Positions 55,375 through 63,377 of a DNA stretch of 64,000 bases are shown here, piece after piece (positions within the stretch are counted from its first letter, which is position 1; each line of letters starts with the position of its first letter). Where the stretch lies: contig OX638379.1 in assembly GCA_951813605.1 (NCBI GenBank), positions 5,592,062 to 5,656,061 on the forward strand, in the 5' to 3' direction. The notes under the pieces were generated by a model. That model ran no database searches. It worked only from the letters and a program-made list of their open reading frames with translations, and was not told where the DNA came from. The DNA is from an uncultured Bryobacterales bacterium (GTDB lineage Bacteria > Acidobacteriota > Terriglobia > Bryobacterales > UBA6623). The position numbers and the translations under genes are program-made.

Positions 55375-55797
55375 ATGCTGATGCCCAAGAAGACCCGATA
55401 CCGCAAGATGCAGCGCGGTCGGCGCCGTGGCAAGGCGTGGCGCGGCTCTGGCCTTGATTTCGGCGATTTCGGGCTGATGGCTCTTGAGCCGGCCTGGATT
55501 ACCGACCGCCAGATCGAGGCCGCCCGCATCGCCATCAGCCGCCGCGTGAAGCGCGGTGGGAAGCTCTGGATCCGTGTGTTCCCGGACAAGGCGATCAGCA
55601 AGAAGCCAGCCGAAACGCGCATGGGCAAGGGCAAGGGGGCTCCCGAGCAATGGGTAGCGGTCGTCAAGCCGGGCCGCATGATGTTCGAGGTCGAAGGCGT
55701 CGAGGAGCACGTGGCTCGCCGCGCGATGGAACTCGCCGCGCAAAAGCTGCCAATTCCGGTTCGGTTCGTCAGCCGCTTCAGCGGAGAGTTGCTATGA
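55375..55797 (+). CDS. rplP: 50S ribosomal protein L16
   Basis: A 140-residue protein near the A site. LMPKKTRYRKMQRGRRRGKA, RRVKRGGKLWIRVFPDKAIS and AETRMGKGKGAPEQWVAVVK are typical, including the Arg that is hydroxylated in some bacteria. ATG 55375 is used because it gives the canonical MLMPK start with GGAGGAG upstream. Its stop overlaps rpmC by 4 nt. Confidence 0.97.
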   Translation: MLMPKKTRYRKMQRGRRRGKAWRGSGLDFGDFGLMALEPAWITDRQIEAARIAISRRVKRGGKLWIRVFPDKAISKKPAETRMGKGKGAPEQWVAVVKPGRMMFEVEGVEEHVARRAMELAAQKLPIPVRFVSRFSGELL

Positions 55798-56018
55798 ACG
55801 CCCACGAGTACCGCGAACTATCGCTGGCGGAGCTGGAGCGCAAGGAGGCCGATGCGCGCGAGCAGATGTTCAAGCTGCGCTTCCAGATTTCGATGGGCCA
55901 AGCCGAGGGGATTCGCAAGTACCGGGCAACCCGCAAGGATCTCGCCCGCATCCTGACGGTGGCGGGAGAGAAGCGTCTCGCGGCGAAGGCCGCGGGCGAC
56001 GGAGGTCGTGATGGCTGA
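55794..56018 (+). CDS. rpmC: 50S ribosomal protein L29
   Basis: A 74-residue helical-hairpin protein near the tunnel exit. ATG 55794 overlaps the rplP stop (ATGA). ELSLAELERKEADAREQMFK, LRFQISMGQAEGIRKYR and ATRKDLARILTV are the conserved helices. It overlaps the start of rpsQ by 8 nt. Confidence 0.95.
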   Translation: MNAHEYRELSLAELERKEADAREQMFKLRFQISMGQAEGIRKYRATRKDLARILTVAGEKRLAAKAAGDGGRDG

Positions 56019-56316
56019 CAAGCAGGGCCACAAGAACCGCAAGGTCGGCGTCGTGGTTTCGACCAAGGCCCGGAAGACCATCGTGGTCGAGGTTAGCCGG
56101 AAGGTGCCGCACCGCCTGTACCGCCGGTACATCACGCGCAAGAAGAAGTTCATGGCGCATGACGAGGAAGGTGTGGCGAAGAAGGGCGACCGCGTTCGCA
56201 TCGTCGAATGCCGCCCTCTCTCGAAGCGGAAGCGCTGGCAGCTCGAGGAAGTCGTCCTGAAGTCAATGCAGGTTGAGATCAAGGTCCGCCGCAGGCGCGA
56301 CAGGAAGGCCGCCTAG
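56011..56316 (+). CDS. rpsQ: 30S ribosomal protein S17
   Basis: A 101-residue OB-fold protein. ATG 56011 lies 5 nt after GGAGG and is preferred to the in-frame GTG at 56008. KVGVVVSTKARKTIVVEVSR and RRYITRKKKFMAHDEEG, then GDRVRIVECRPLSKRKRWQL are conserved. A basic C-terminal extension (KVRRRRDRKAA) makes it longer than E. coli S17 (84 residues). Confidence 0.96.
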   Translation: MADKQGHKNRKVGVVVSTKARKTIVVEVSRKVPHRLYRRYITRKKKFMAHDEEGVAKKGDRVRIVECRPLSKRKRWQLEEVVLKSMQVEIKVRRRRDRKAA

Positions 56317-56342
56317 CGCGCGGCGAAGGGGAGGCATACAGC

Positions 56343-56711
56343 ATGATCGGCATGCAGACCAAGCTGGCGGTGGCCGACAACTCGGGCGCCCGGCGCCTGA
56401 TGTGTATCATGCCGCGCGGCGGCTCGACTGGCCGCAAGGCGGGGCTGGGCGATATCGTGATGGCGTCCGTGAAAGAGGCTGTCCCGGATTCGAACGTCAA
56501 GAAGGGCTCCGTCGTGCGAGCCGTGATCGTCCGCATGCGGAAGGAGACGCGTCGCAGGGACGGCACCTACATTCGATTTGATGAGAACGCGGCGGTCCTG
56601 GTCAGCGACATCGGGGAGCCGGTCGGCACCCGGGTCTTCGGCCCGGTCGCCCGCGAACTGCGCGACAAGCGCTTCATGAAGATCGTCTCGCTCGCTCCGG
56701 AGGTGCTTTGA
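56343..56711 (+). CDS. rplN: 50S ribosomal protein L14
   Basis: A 122-residue inter-subunit bridge protein. MIGMQTKLAVADNSGARRLM, KGSVVRAVIVRMRKETRRRD and IRFDENAAVLVSDIGEPVGT, then RVFGPVARELRDKRFMKIVS are standard. It shares one base with rplX (TGATG). Confidence 0.98.
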   Translation: MIGMQTKLAVADNSGARRLMCIMPRGGSTGRKAGLGDIVMASVKEAVPDSNVKKGSVVRAVIVRMRKETRRRDGTYIRFDENAAVLVSDIGEPVGTRVFGPVARELRDKRFMKIVSLAPEVL

Positions 56712-56980
56712 TGCCGGTGATGCGGAGGCAACGCAAGCCGGCGGCGATGCGCAAGACCAAGATCAAGAAGAACGACACCGTGGTGGTGCTGGCCGGTAGC
56801 AGCAAGGGGCTCCGCGGGCGGGTGCTGCAGGTCGACCGGAAGCGCGGTCGGCTGCTCGTCGAAGGGGCCAACATGGTCAAGAAGCATGTCCGCCCGAACC
56901 CGCAGAAGCAGGTCAAGGGCGGCATTGCAGACAGAGAATCGATGCTAGACCTTTCCAACGTGAGATTGGTAGGCGACTGA
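56711..56980 (+). CDS. rplX: 50S ribosomal protein L24
   Basis: An 89-residue assembly initiator protein with a KOW motif (KIKKNDTVVVLAGSSKGLRG, RVLQVDRKRGRLLVEGANMV). KKHVRPNPQKQVKGGI is the usual central segment. ATG 56711 overlaps the rplN stop by one base. The protein is shorter than E. coli L24 (104) and ends soon after the core. Confidence 0.96.
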   Translation: MPVMRRQRKPAAMRKTKIKKNDTVVVLAGSSKGLRGRVLQVDRKRGRLLVEGANMVKKHVRPNPQKQVKGGIADRESMLDLSNVRLVGD

Positions 56981-57618
56981 TGGCGGCGTTGCGATTAAAG
57001 GAAAAATACGTAGCGGACGTGGTGCCGGCGCTCCGGACCGAGTTCGGCTATGGCTCGCCGATGGCGGTGCCTAGGATCGTCGCCGTGAAGCTGAACATGG
57101 GCATTGGCAAGCAGATCCTGCAAAGGCCGGCTGCCGGCCCGCGAAGGGGCGTCAGCAAAGGGGCCGGCAAAGGGCCGGCCAAGAAGAGCTCGGGCAAAAA
57201 GACGGCGGTCAACCAGCGCATCGTGGACAGCGCATTGGAGGAACTGGCCGCGATCACGGGCCAGAGGCCGGTTGTTTCGCGCGCCAAGCGTCCCATTGCC
57301 GGCTTCAATCTGCGTGCCGGAATGCCGGTCGGCTGCACGGTGACGCTCCGTGGCACGAGAATGTGGGAGTTCCTCGACCGCTTGATTGCAATCTCGCTGC
57401 CGCGAGTCCGCGACTTCCAGGGCGTCTCGCCGAAACTCGACGGGCGCGGCAACTACACGCTGGGGATCCAGGAGCATACGATCTTCCCGGAGATCGACTA
57501 CACGAAGGTCGATGTGATCAAGGGCATGAACGTGACCGTGATCACGACAGCCCGCACGGATCGAGAGGGTTACGAGCTGCTCAGGCTGCTGGGCATGCCG
57601 TTCCGCACCGCGGCATAG
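56980..57618 (+). CDS. rplE: 50S ribosomal protein L5 with a basic internal insertion
   Basis: A 212-residue 5S-rRNA-binding protein; most bacterial L5 proteins have about 180. The core is normal: VPRIVAVKLNMGIGKQI, then LEELAAITGQRPVVSRAKRP, GFNLRAGMPVGCTVTLRGTR, MWEFLDRLIAISLPRVRDFQ, and HTIFPEIDYTKVDVIKGMNV. Between residues about 49 and 77 an Arg/Lys/Gly/Ser-rich segment is inserted, at the point where typical L5 goes directly from the GxG loop into a helix. The frame is intact on both sides, so this is a genuine insertion. Confidence 0.97.
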   Translation: MAALRLKEKYVADVVPALRTEFGYGSPMAVPRIVAVKLNMGIGKQILQRPAAGPRRGVSKGAGKGPAKKSSGKKTAVNQRIVDSALEELAAITGQRPVVSRAKRPIAGFNLRAGMPVGCTVTLRGTRMWEFLDRLIAISLPRVRDFQGVSPKLDGRGNYTLGIQEHTIFPEIDYTKVDVIKGMNVTVITTARTDREGYELLRLLGMPFRTAA

Positions 57619-57646
57619 GCGCGGGCTAAGGAGAGCGAGGAGAATC

Positions 57647-57832
57647 ATGGCGACGAAAGCGAAGAGGGCTCGGGAACGCAAGAAGCTGCCGTTCCGAGTG
57701 CGCTACCGCAACCGCTGCAGGCGCTGCGGGCGGCCGCGCGGCTACATGCGCAAGTTCGAGCTGTGCCGCATCTGCTTTCGCAACTTGGCGCTCAGCGGCG
57801 AGCTGCCGGGCGTCGTGAAGAGCAGCTGGTAG
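57647..57832 (+). CDS. rpsN: 30S ribosomal protein S14, zinc-binding (type Z)
   Basis: A 61-residue S14 of the short zinc-ribbon type, with the four cysteines in CRRCGRPRGYM and ELCRICFR. The ending LALSGELPGVVKSSW is typical. The type-Z form means zinc is needed for its fold. GAGAGCGAGGAG precedes the ATG. Confidence 0.98.
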   Translation: MATKAKRARERKKLPFRVRYRNRCRRCGRPRGYMRKFELCRICFRNLALSGELPGVVKSSW

Positions 57833-57841
57833 GAGGGCACG

Positions 57842-58237
57842 ATGCACAGCGACCCGATCGCCGACATGCTGACCCGCATCCGTAACGGGATGGCGGCGCG
57901 GCTCCCGAAAGTAGACGTTCCCGGCTCGAAAGTGAAGATCGAGCTGGCTCGGATTCTCAAGCAGGAGGGCTACGTCGCCAATTACCGCGTAGCGAATGAC
58001 AGCAAGAAGCAGATCCTGAAGGTGTACTTGAAGTACCGTCCGGATCGCAAGCCGGTGATCACTCGCTTGACGCGGATCTCCAAGCCAAGCCGGCGCGTCT
58101 ACGTAGACTCGCACAACATTCCGAAGGTAATCGGAGGCATGGGAGTCTGCGTCCTGACGACATCGAGAGGCGTGATGACGGGAAAGCAGGCCCGCAAGCA
58201 GGGCGTGGGTGGCGAGGTGCTGTGCACGGTCTATTGA
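57842..58237 (+). CDS. rpsH: 30S ribosomal protein S8
   Basis: A 131-residue 16S-binding protein. MHSDPIADMLTRIRNGMAAR, KIELARILKQEGYVANYRV and RRVYVDSHNIPKVIGGMGVC, then VLTTSRGVMTGKQARKQGVG and GEVLCTVY are conserved. In enterobacteria S8 represses the spc operon by binding mRNA near rplE. Confidence 0.98.
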   Translation: MHSDPIADMLTRIRNGMAARLPKVDVPGSKVKIELARILKQEGYVANYRVANDSKKQILKVYLKYRPDRKPVITRLTRISKPSRRVYVDSHNIPKVIGGMGVCVLTTSRGVMTGKQARKQGVGGEVLCTVY

Positions 58238-58265
58238 GCCGGCCGCGCCAGACGAGAGAAACACG

Positions 58266-58802
58266 ATGTCGAGAATTGGAGACTTGCCGATCCAGGTTCC
58301 GCACGGGGCGACCGTGCGCATTGACCCCGGCCGGCTGACCGTGCGTGGCCCGAAGGGAGAGCTGAACGTTCCCGTGCCAGACGGAATCGGGGCGGAAATG
58401 GACGGGGCGACGTTGCGCATCAGGTGTGAGCCCGGGACGCGCACTGCTCTTCAGGGACTGACCAGGGCGCTGGCTAACAACAGCCTGATCGGAGTGACGA
58501 AAGGGTTTAGCAAGCGCTTGGAGATCGTGGGCGTCGGCTATCGCGTACAGAAGGCGGGTCGCGTCCTCGTGCTGCAGCTGGGCTATTCGCATCCGATCGA
58601 GGTGTTGCTGCCCGACGGTGTCGAAGCCGCCATCGAGGGCAACAACAACAGGATCTCGCTCTGGGGCATCGACAAGCAGGTAGTCGGCCAGACGGCGGCC
58701 AACATCCGCGCGTTGCGCAAGCCCGACCCTTACAAGCAGAAGGGCGTCCGCTACGCTGGCGAGCGCCTGCGAAGCAAGGAAGGCAAGAGCGGCGTGAGCT
58801 AG
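58266..58802 (+). CDS. rplF: 50S ribosomal protein L6
   Basis: A 178-residue protein near the GTPase centre. ATG 58266 gives SRIGDLPIQVPHGATVRIDP; the frame is open upstream to 58209 but inside rpsH. SLIGVTKGFSKRLEIVGVGY and LPDGVEAAIEGNNNRISLWG, then KQVVGQTAANIRALRKPDPY and KQKGVRYAGERLRSKEGKSG are conserved. Confidence 0.97.
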   Translation: MSRIGDLPIQVPHGATVRIDPGRLTVRGPKGELNVPVPDGIGAEMDGATLRIRCEPGTRTALQGLTRALANNSLIGVTKGFSKRLEIVGVGYRVQKAGRVLVLQLGYSHPIEVLLPDGVEAAIEGNNNRISLWGIDKQVVGQTAANIRALRKPDPYKQKGVRYAGERLRSKEGKSGVS

Positions 58803-58829
58803 CCGCCGGAGATAGGGAGCGAATTCACG

Positions 58830-59225
58830 ATGGTTTCACGACCCAATCGGAACGTACGGCGACGGCATGTGCATGCCCGCATCCGCAAGAGGCTGCATGG
58901 CACGGCCGCGCGCCCGCGCCTTGCGGTGTTCCGTTCGCTGAAGCATATTTATGCCCAGGTGATCGACGACGACGCGCGACGCACACTCGCGGCTGTTTCG
59001 ACAGCTGGCGCCGCCTTCGGGGAATACGGAGGCAATGTCGTCGCGGCTGGGAAGGTGGGTGCCATGATCGCGGAGCAGGCGCGGGCTGCCGGTGTCGATC
59101 GAATGGTCTTCGACCGGGGCGGGCACAATTATCAGGGCCGCGTTCGCGCGCTGGCGGAAGCCGTGCAGCAGGCCGGCCTCCTGGCGCCGTCGCGGCTGCG
59201 CGGCCGTCGCGGGAAGAAGGGGTAG
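58830..59225 (+). CDS. rplR: 50S ribosomal protein L18
   Basis: A 131-residue 5S-rRNA-binding protein. RRRHVHARIRKRLHGTAARP, RLAVFRSLKHIYAQVIDDDA and RMVFDRGGHNYQGRVRALAE are conserved. The basic tail SRLRGRRGKKG is slightly longer than in most relatives. Confidence 0.97.
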   Translation: MVSRPNRNVRRRHVHARIRKRLHGTAARPRLAVFRSLKHIYAQVIDDDARRTLAAVSTAGAAFGEYGGNVVAAGKVGAMIAEQARAAGVDRMVFDRGGHNYQGRVRALAEAVQQAGLLAPSRLRGRRGKKG

Positions 59226-59231
59226 CGAGGC

Positions 59232-59750
59232 ATGGCATCCAGACAGAGCATCGATCAGTCGGAATTGCAACTCACCGATCAGGTGGTATCGATCAATCGC
59301 GTGACAAAGGTCGTAAAGGGCGGCAAGAACCTGAGTTTCACGGCACTGGTTGTTGTAGGGGACGCGGAGCGGCATGTCGTCGGGTTTGCCAAGGGCAAGG
59401 CCAAGGAAGTGCCGTCGGCCATTCGGAAGGCGGTCGAGAAGGCCAAGAAGAACCTGATCCAAGTGCATGTCCTCGGGCCGACAATTCCCCACGAGGTGTT
59501 GGGCGTGTTCGGGGCCGGGCGCGTGCTGCTGAAGCCCGCCCGCGAGGGCAAGGGCATGATCGCCGGCGGCGCGGTGCGTGCCGTTGTCGAGGCTGCCGGG
59601 ATCCAGAACGTGCTGACGAAGTCGATCGGGTCGAAGAATCCTCACAATGTCATCAAGGCGACCTTTGACGGGCTGAGGCAGTTGCGCCATTATGAAGAGG
59701 TCGCGCAGCTCCGGGGCAAGGACGCGCAAGAGATACGGAGTGGTGCATGA
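59232..59750 (+). CDS. rpsE: 30S ribosomal protein S5
   Basis: A 172-residue accuracy protein. VVSINRVTKVVKGGKNLSFT, ALVVVGDAERHVVGFAKGKA and VPSAIRKAVEKAKKNLIQVH, then GAGRVLLKPAREGKGMIAGG are conserved. Its stop overlaps the rpmD start by 4 nt. Confidence 0.98.
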   Translation: MASRQSIDQSELQLTDQVVSINRVTKVVKGGKNLSFTALVVVGDAERHVVGFAKGKAKEVPSAIRKAVEKAKKNLIQVHVLGPTIPHEVLGVFGAGRVLLKPAREGKGMIAGGAVRAVVEAAGIQNVLTKSIGSKNPHNVIKATFDGLRQLRHYEEVAQLRGKDAQEIRSGA

Positions 59751-59929
59751 CGGACGGGACGATACGGATCCGGCTGAAGCGGAGCACGATTGGCGCGCCG
59801 TCTAAGCTCAGGAAGGTCGTGCGGGGCCTCGGCCTGCGCCGCATCGGCCAGGTGGTCCGGCGTCCGGACGGGCCGGCCACCCGGGGCATGGTGGCCAAGG
59901 TGCCGCATCTGGTGGAAATCGTCGAGTAG
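59747..59929 (+). CDS. rpmD: 50S ribosomal protein L30
   Basis: A 60-residue small 50S protein. TIRIRLKRSTIGAPSKLRKV, VRGLGLRRIGQVVRRPDGPA and TRGMVAKVPHLVEIVE cover the family. ATG 59747 overlaps the rpsE stop. Confidence 0.96.
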   Translation: MTDGTIRIRLKRSTIGAPSKLRKVVRGLGLRRIGQVVRRPDGPATRGMVAKVPHLVEIVE

Positions 59930-59941
59930 GCGGAAACAGCG

Positions 59942-60406
59942 ATGAATCTCAGTGAATTGCATCCGGCGCCGGGGTCGCGCCGTCCGCGCAAGCGACGCGG
60001 GCGCGGGCCAGGTTCCGGCTTGGGGGTGACTGCCGGTCGCGGCGAAAAGGGACAGAAGTCGCGGTCCGGCTACAAGCGCCGGCGGGGCTTCGAGGGTGGC
60101 CAGATGCCGCTGATCCGGCGCGTGCCGAAGCGCGGCTTCCACAACCCGGGGCGAAAGGTGTACGCGGTGCTCAACGTGGCGCGGTTGGAAGAGCTCGGCG
60201 GCGACGAGTTCACGCCGGAGGGACTGCTCCGAAGCGGGGCGCTGAGCAAGCTTCGGAACGGATTGAAGATTCTGGGAAATGGCGAGATTACTCGACCGGT
60301 CACCGTGACGGCGCACAAGTTCTCGGCTTCGGCGCGGGAGAAGATCGAGCGCGCGGGCGGCAAGGCCCTGCTCGTGGGGGCTGGGGAGGCTGACGCGCAA
60401 TCATGA
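59942..60406 (+). CDS. rplO: 50S ribosomal protein L15
   Basis: A 154-residue late-assembly protein. MNLSELHPAPGSRRPRKRRG, GRGPGSGLGVTAGRGEKGQK and GFEGGQMPLIRRVPKRGFHN are the conserved Gly/Arg-rich part; the C-terminal domain has KALLVGAGEADAQS. Its stop overlaps secY by 4 nt. Confidence 0.97.
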   Translation: MNLSELHPAPGSRRPRKRRGRGPGSGLGVTAGRGEKGQKSRSGYKRRRGFEGGQMPLIRRVPKRGFHNPGRKVYAVLNVARLEELGGDEFTPEGLLRSGALSKLRNGLKILGNGEITRPVTVTAHKFSASAREKIERAGGKALLVGAGEADAQS

Positions 60407-61788
60407 AGTGGCTGGAAGCCTGCGCCAACGCCTTCCGCGTGCCGGACCTGCGCAAGCGGCTGCTGTTCACGCTTTCGATGCTGGCGGTCTACCGCGTTGG
60501 CGGGCACATCCCGACGCCGGGAGTCAACACCGAGGAGCTTCAGCGCATCTTCGAGGCGGCGCGCGGCACCACTCTCGGGTTCCTCGACCTGTTTTCGGGC
60601 GGGCAGCTGAGCCAGCTTACTATCTTCGCCTTGGGGATCATGCCGTACATCACGGCCTCGATCATCCTGCAGCTGCTCACGGTCGCCGTGCCGACGCTGG
60701 AGCGCCTGCAGAAGGAGGGCGAGCTTGGCCGACGCAAGATCACGCAATGGACGCGCTACCTGACGATCGGGATCAGCATCGTGCAGTCGTTCGCTTTTGC
60801 GCAACTGGTCGTGCAGCAGGGGCTGGCCTACAACCCGGGCTGGGGCTTCCGCCTGATGATGATCCTGACGCTGACCACGGGGACCGCGTTCATTATGTGG
60901 CTCGGCGAGCAGATCACGGAGCGCGGCATCGGCAACGGCATGTCGCTGATCATTTTCGCGGGAATCGTCGTGGGCCTGCCGGGCGCGATCCAGAACGTCT
61001 ACGAGAATGTCTTTGTGACGGGCCAGTGGAACGTCCTGGCCGCGATCGTGATCATCGTCGCGATGGTCTCGATCGTGGGCTTTATCGTGTTCGTGGAGCG
61101 CGGCGAGCGGCGGATACCGGTCCAATACGCGCGCCGGGTGGTCGGGCGCCGCATGATGGGCGGCCAGTCGACCCACCTGCCGCTAAAAGTCAATGCCGGC
61201 GGCGTGATTCCAGTGATCTTCGCGTCGTCGATCCTTTCCCTGCCGCAGACGCTGACTCTGATGTTCGCCGACAGCCCGTTTCTCTCGCGTTTGCTGGAGA
61301 CGGTGCGCCCCGGGGAGCCGCTCTACGAGCTGATCTACGTGCTGGGAATTGTTTTCTTCTGCTTCTTCTACGTGTCCATCATCTTCAACCCCAACGAGGT
61401 GGCCGACAACATGCGGAAGTATGGGGGTTTCATCCCGGGTATCCGCTCGGGCAAGCCGAGCGCCGAGCACATCAACGACATTCTGACGAAGCTGACTCTT
61501 GTGGGCGGCCTGTACCTGGCCACCATCTCGCTGATCCCGGACCTGATGATCAGCGGGGCGAAAATCCATCACTTGCCCCTGATCGGAGACTGGGCCGACG
61601 CGAACATGCCACGCTGGCTGCTCGACGGACTCAATGTCCGATTCTATTTCGGCGGCACGTCGCTACTCATCGTGGTCGGCGTGGCCATGGACTTCGCCAA
61701 TCAGGTCGAGTCGCAATTGCTCATGCGTCACTACGAGGGCTTCACGCCGCGCTCGGGCAGGATTCGGGGGCGCCGCTCCCTCGCGTAA
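60403..61788 (+). CDS. secY: preprotein translocase subunit SecY
   Basis: A 461-residue, ten-TM channel protein of the Sec translocon. RKRLLFTLSMLAVYRVGGHI is TM1. SGGQLSQLTIFALGIMPYIT is the plug/TM2 block. GERRIPVQYARRVVGRRMMG and FNPNEVADNMRKYGGFIPGI are the cytoplasmic loops that contact SecA and the ribosome. ATG 60403 overlaps rplO. In many bacteria adk lies between secY and map; here map follows after 36 nt and adk is absent. Confidence 0.98.
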   Translation: MKWLEACANAFRVPDLRKRLLFTLSMLAVYRVGGHIPTPGVNTEELQRIFEAARGTTLGFLDLFSGGQLSQLTIFALGIMPYITASIILQLLTVAVPTLERLQKEGELGRRKITQWTRYLTIGISIVQSFAFAQLVVQQGLAYNPGWGFRLMMILTLTTGTAFIMWLGEQITERGIGNGMSLIIFAGIVVGLPGAIQNVYENVFVTGQWNVLAAIVIIVAMVSIVGFIVFVERGERRIPVQYARRVVGRRMMGGQSTHLPLKVNAGGVIPVIFASSILSLPQTLTLMFADSPFLSRLLETVRPGEPLYELIYVLGIVFFCFFYVSIIFNPNEVADNMRKYGGFIPGIRSGKPSAEHINDILTKLTLVGGLYLATISLIPDLMISGAKIHHLPLIGDWADANMPRWLLDGLNVRFYFGGTSLLIVVGVAMDFANQVESQLLMRHYEGFTPRSGRIRGRRSLA

Positions 61789-61824
61789 GGAGCCGACCCT
61801 CCGGGGCGGCCGGCGGCTAGCTAC

Positions 61825-62595
61825 ATGATCGTGCGCAAGAGTCCGATGGAAATCGAGAGGATGCATGCCAGCGGGCAGCTGGTCGGACGCATCTTGGCCG
61901 CTCTGCACGAGGCCGTGAAGCCTGGCACCACGACTATGGATCTCGAGAGGCAGGCTCTGGCGATGATCCGGGCGGCGGGGGCGCAGCCGGCCTTCAAAGG
62001 CTACTATGTTGCGGCCGTTGGAAAGAAGTTCCCGGCGGCGCTTTGCACGTCCGTGAACGACGAAGTCGTCCATGGCATCCCGTCTCGACGGCGCGTCCTG
62101 CGCGAGGGTGACATCGTCAAGGTAGATTGCGGCGTTCTGCTGGACGGCTATTACGGCGATTCCGCGACGACTATCCCGGTCGGCCAGATTCCTGCGGAGA
62201 CGGAGCGGCTGCTGCGCGTGACCCGCGAGGCGTTAGATCTCGCCATCCAGCAAATGGTGGGAGGCCGTCGCCTGTTCGACGTCAGCGGGGCCGTGCAGCG
62301 GCACGTCGAGGGCAACGGGTTTTCGATTGTGAAGGAGTTCGTGGGTCACGGAATCGGCCGGCAGTTGCACGAGGAACCGCAGGTGCCGAATCATATCGAC
62401 CCCGGCGTCCGCAACGTGCGACTGCGGGTGGGCATGGTGCTGGCAATCGAGCCGATGGTTGCCGCCGGTGACTCCCGCACGCGGATCCTGAGGGACCGCT
62501 TCACGGCGGTCACGGTGGACGGCTCGAACGCCGCGCACTTCGAGCACTGCGTAGCGGTCACGCGGAACGGTCCGCGCTTGCTGACGGCGGTCTGA
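61825..62595 (+). CDS. map: methionine aminopeptidase, type I
   Basis: A 256-residue metalloprotease that removes the N-terminal Met of new proteins. The metal ligands are in VKVDCGVLLDGYYGDSATT (two Asp), FVGHGIGRQLHEEP (His), LAIEPMV (Glu) and AHFEHCVAVT (Glu), with the substrate His in DEVVHGIPS. It lacks the N-terminal zinc-finger extension. The stop shares a base with infA (TGATG). Confidence 0.97.
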   Translation: MIVRKSPMEIERMHASGQLVGRILAALHEAVKPGTTTMDLERQALAMIRAAGAQPAFKGYYVAAVGKKFPAALCTSVNDEVVHGIPSRRRVLREGDIVKVDCGVLLDGYYGDSATTIPVGQIPAETERLLRVTREALDLAIQQMVGGRRLFDVSGAVQRHVEGNGFSIVKEFVGHGIGRQLHEEPQVPNHIDPGVRNVRLRVGMVLAIEPMVAAGDSRTRILRDRFTAVTVDGSNAAHFEHCVAVTRNGPRLLTAV

Positions 62596-62849
62596 TGGAT
62601 GGACGGGGAACGGTCATGGGCTCTGCGGGCGGTCGCACGGGAGCCGAGGAGGCCACCGGCACGGTGGTCGAGGAGCTTCCGAGCCTGCTCTTCCGCGTGC
62701 GGCTCGAGAGCGGGCATATTGTGGGAGCGGCCGTCACGGGACGGCACAAGCTGGGTTTCTTGCGGCTGCTGCCGGGCGACCGAGTGCGGGTGCGGGTGTC
62801 GTCGCGAGATGCGACGCGCGCGCGAATTCTAGGACGGGCGGATTCATGA
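62595..62849 (+). CDS. infA: translation initiation factor IF-1, divergent
   Basis: An 84-residue S1/OB-fold protein in the normal infA place between map and rpmJ. ATGTVVEELPSLLFRVRLES and KLGFLRLLPGDRVRVRVSSR, then ATRARILGR match the IF-1 core in order. Many usually strict positions differ: the family's E-N-G-H-x-V-x-A-H-I-S-G-K-M-R becomes ESGHIVGAAVTGRHKLG. An extra Gly/Thr-rich N-terminus of about 18 residues is present, unless translation starts at ATG 62616. Position and pattern make IF-1 the best call. Confidence 0.85.
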   Translation: MDGRGTVMGSAGGRTGAEEATGTVVEELPSLLFRVRLESGHIVGAAVTGRHKLGFLRLLPGDRVRVRVSSRDATRARILGRADS

Positions 62850-62959
62850 AAGTACGGGCATCGGTTAAGAGGCTTTGCAATCATTGCAAGATCATTCGGC
62901 GGCACGGCGTGGTGCGGGTGATTTGCATCAATCCCAAGCACAAGCAGCGGCAGGGCTAA
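62846..62959 (+). CDS. rpmJ: 50S ribosomal protein L36
   Basis: A 37-residue protein. ATG 62846 overlaps the infA stop by 4 nt (ATGA) and TAA ends it at 62959. It begins MKVRASVKRLCNHCKIIRRH and ends ICINPKHKQRQG. The zinc ligands Cys-x-x-Cys, a third Cys and the His are all present, so this is the zinc-binding (C+) form. Confidence 0.97.
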   Translation: MKVRASVKRLCNHCKIIRRHGVVRVICINPKHKQRQG

Positions 62960-62978
62960 GGGCTGCGGAAAGGGCATC

Positions 62979-63359
62979 ATGGCGAGATTTGAAGGCGTCG
63001 ACATACCCAACAACAAGCGGGCGGAAGTGTCGCTGACATACCTATACGGCATCGGCGTTACGCGGTCGCGGTCGCTGCTATACCGAGCCGGCATCGACTT
63101 CGGCAAGCGGATGGGCGACTTGGATGATCACGAAATCACCGCGCTCCGCAAATTGCTTGACGAGGAGCGTGCGGTGGAGGGCGACCTGCGCAAGGAGGTC
63201 GCCATGAACATTCGCCGCTTGATGGAGATCGGCTGCTACCGCGGTGTGCGGCACCGTCGCGGACTGCCTGTCCGGGGCCAGCGGACGCACACCAACGCCC
63301 GCAGCCGCAAGGGCGCGCGTCGCGGCCAGATTGCAAACAAGAAGAAAACGTCCAAGTAA
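62979..63359 (+). CDS. rpsM: 30S ribosomal protein S13
   Basis: A 126-residue protein of the 30S head contacting the P-site tRNA. ARFEGVDIPNNKRAEVSLTY, LYGIGVTRSRSLLYRAGIDF and CYRGVRHRRGLPVRGQRTHT, then NARSRKGARRGQIANKKKTS are conserved. It opens the alpha part of the cluster. Confidence 0.98.
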   Translation: MARFEGVDIPNNKRAEVSLTYLYGIGVTRSRSLLYRAGIDFGKRMGDLDDHEITALRKLLDEERAVEGDLRKEVAMNIRRLMEIGCYRGVRHRRGLPVRGQRTHTNARSRKGARRGQIANKKKTSK

Positions 63360-63377
63360 GCGACAGGGAGTCGAGCG

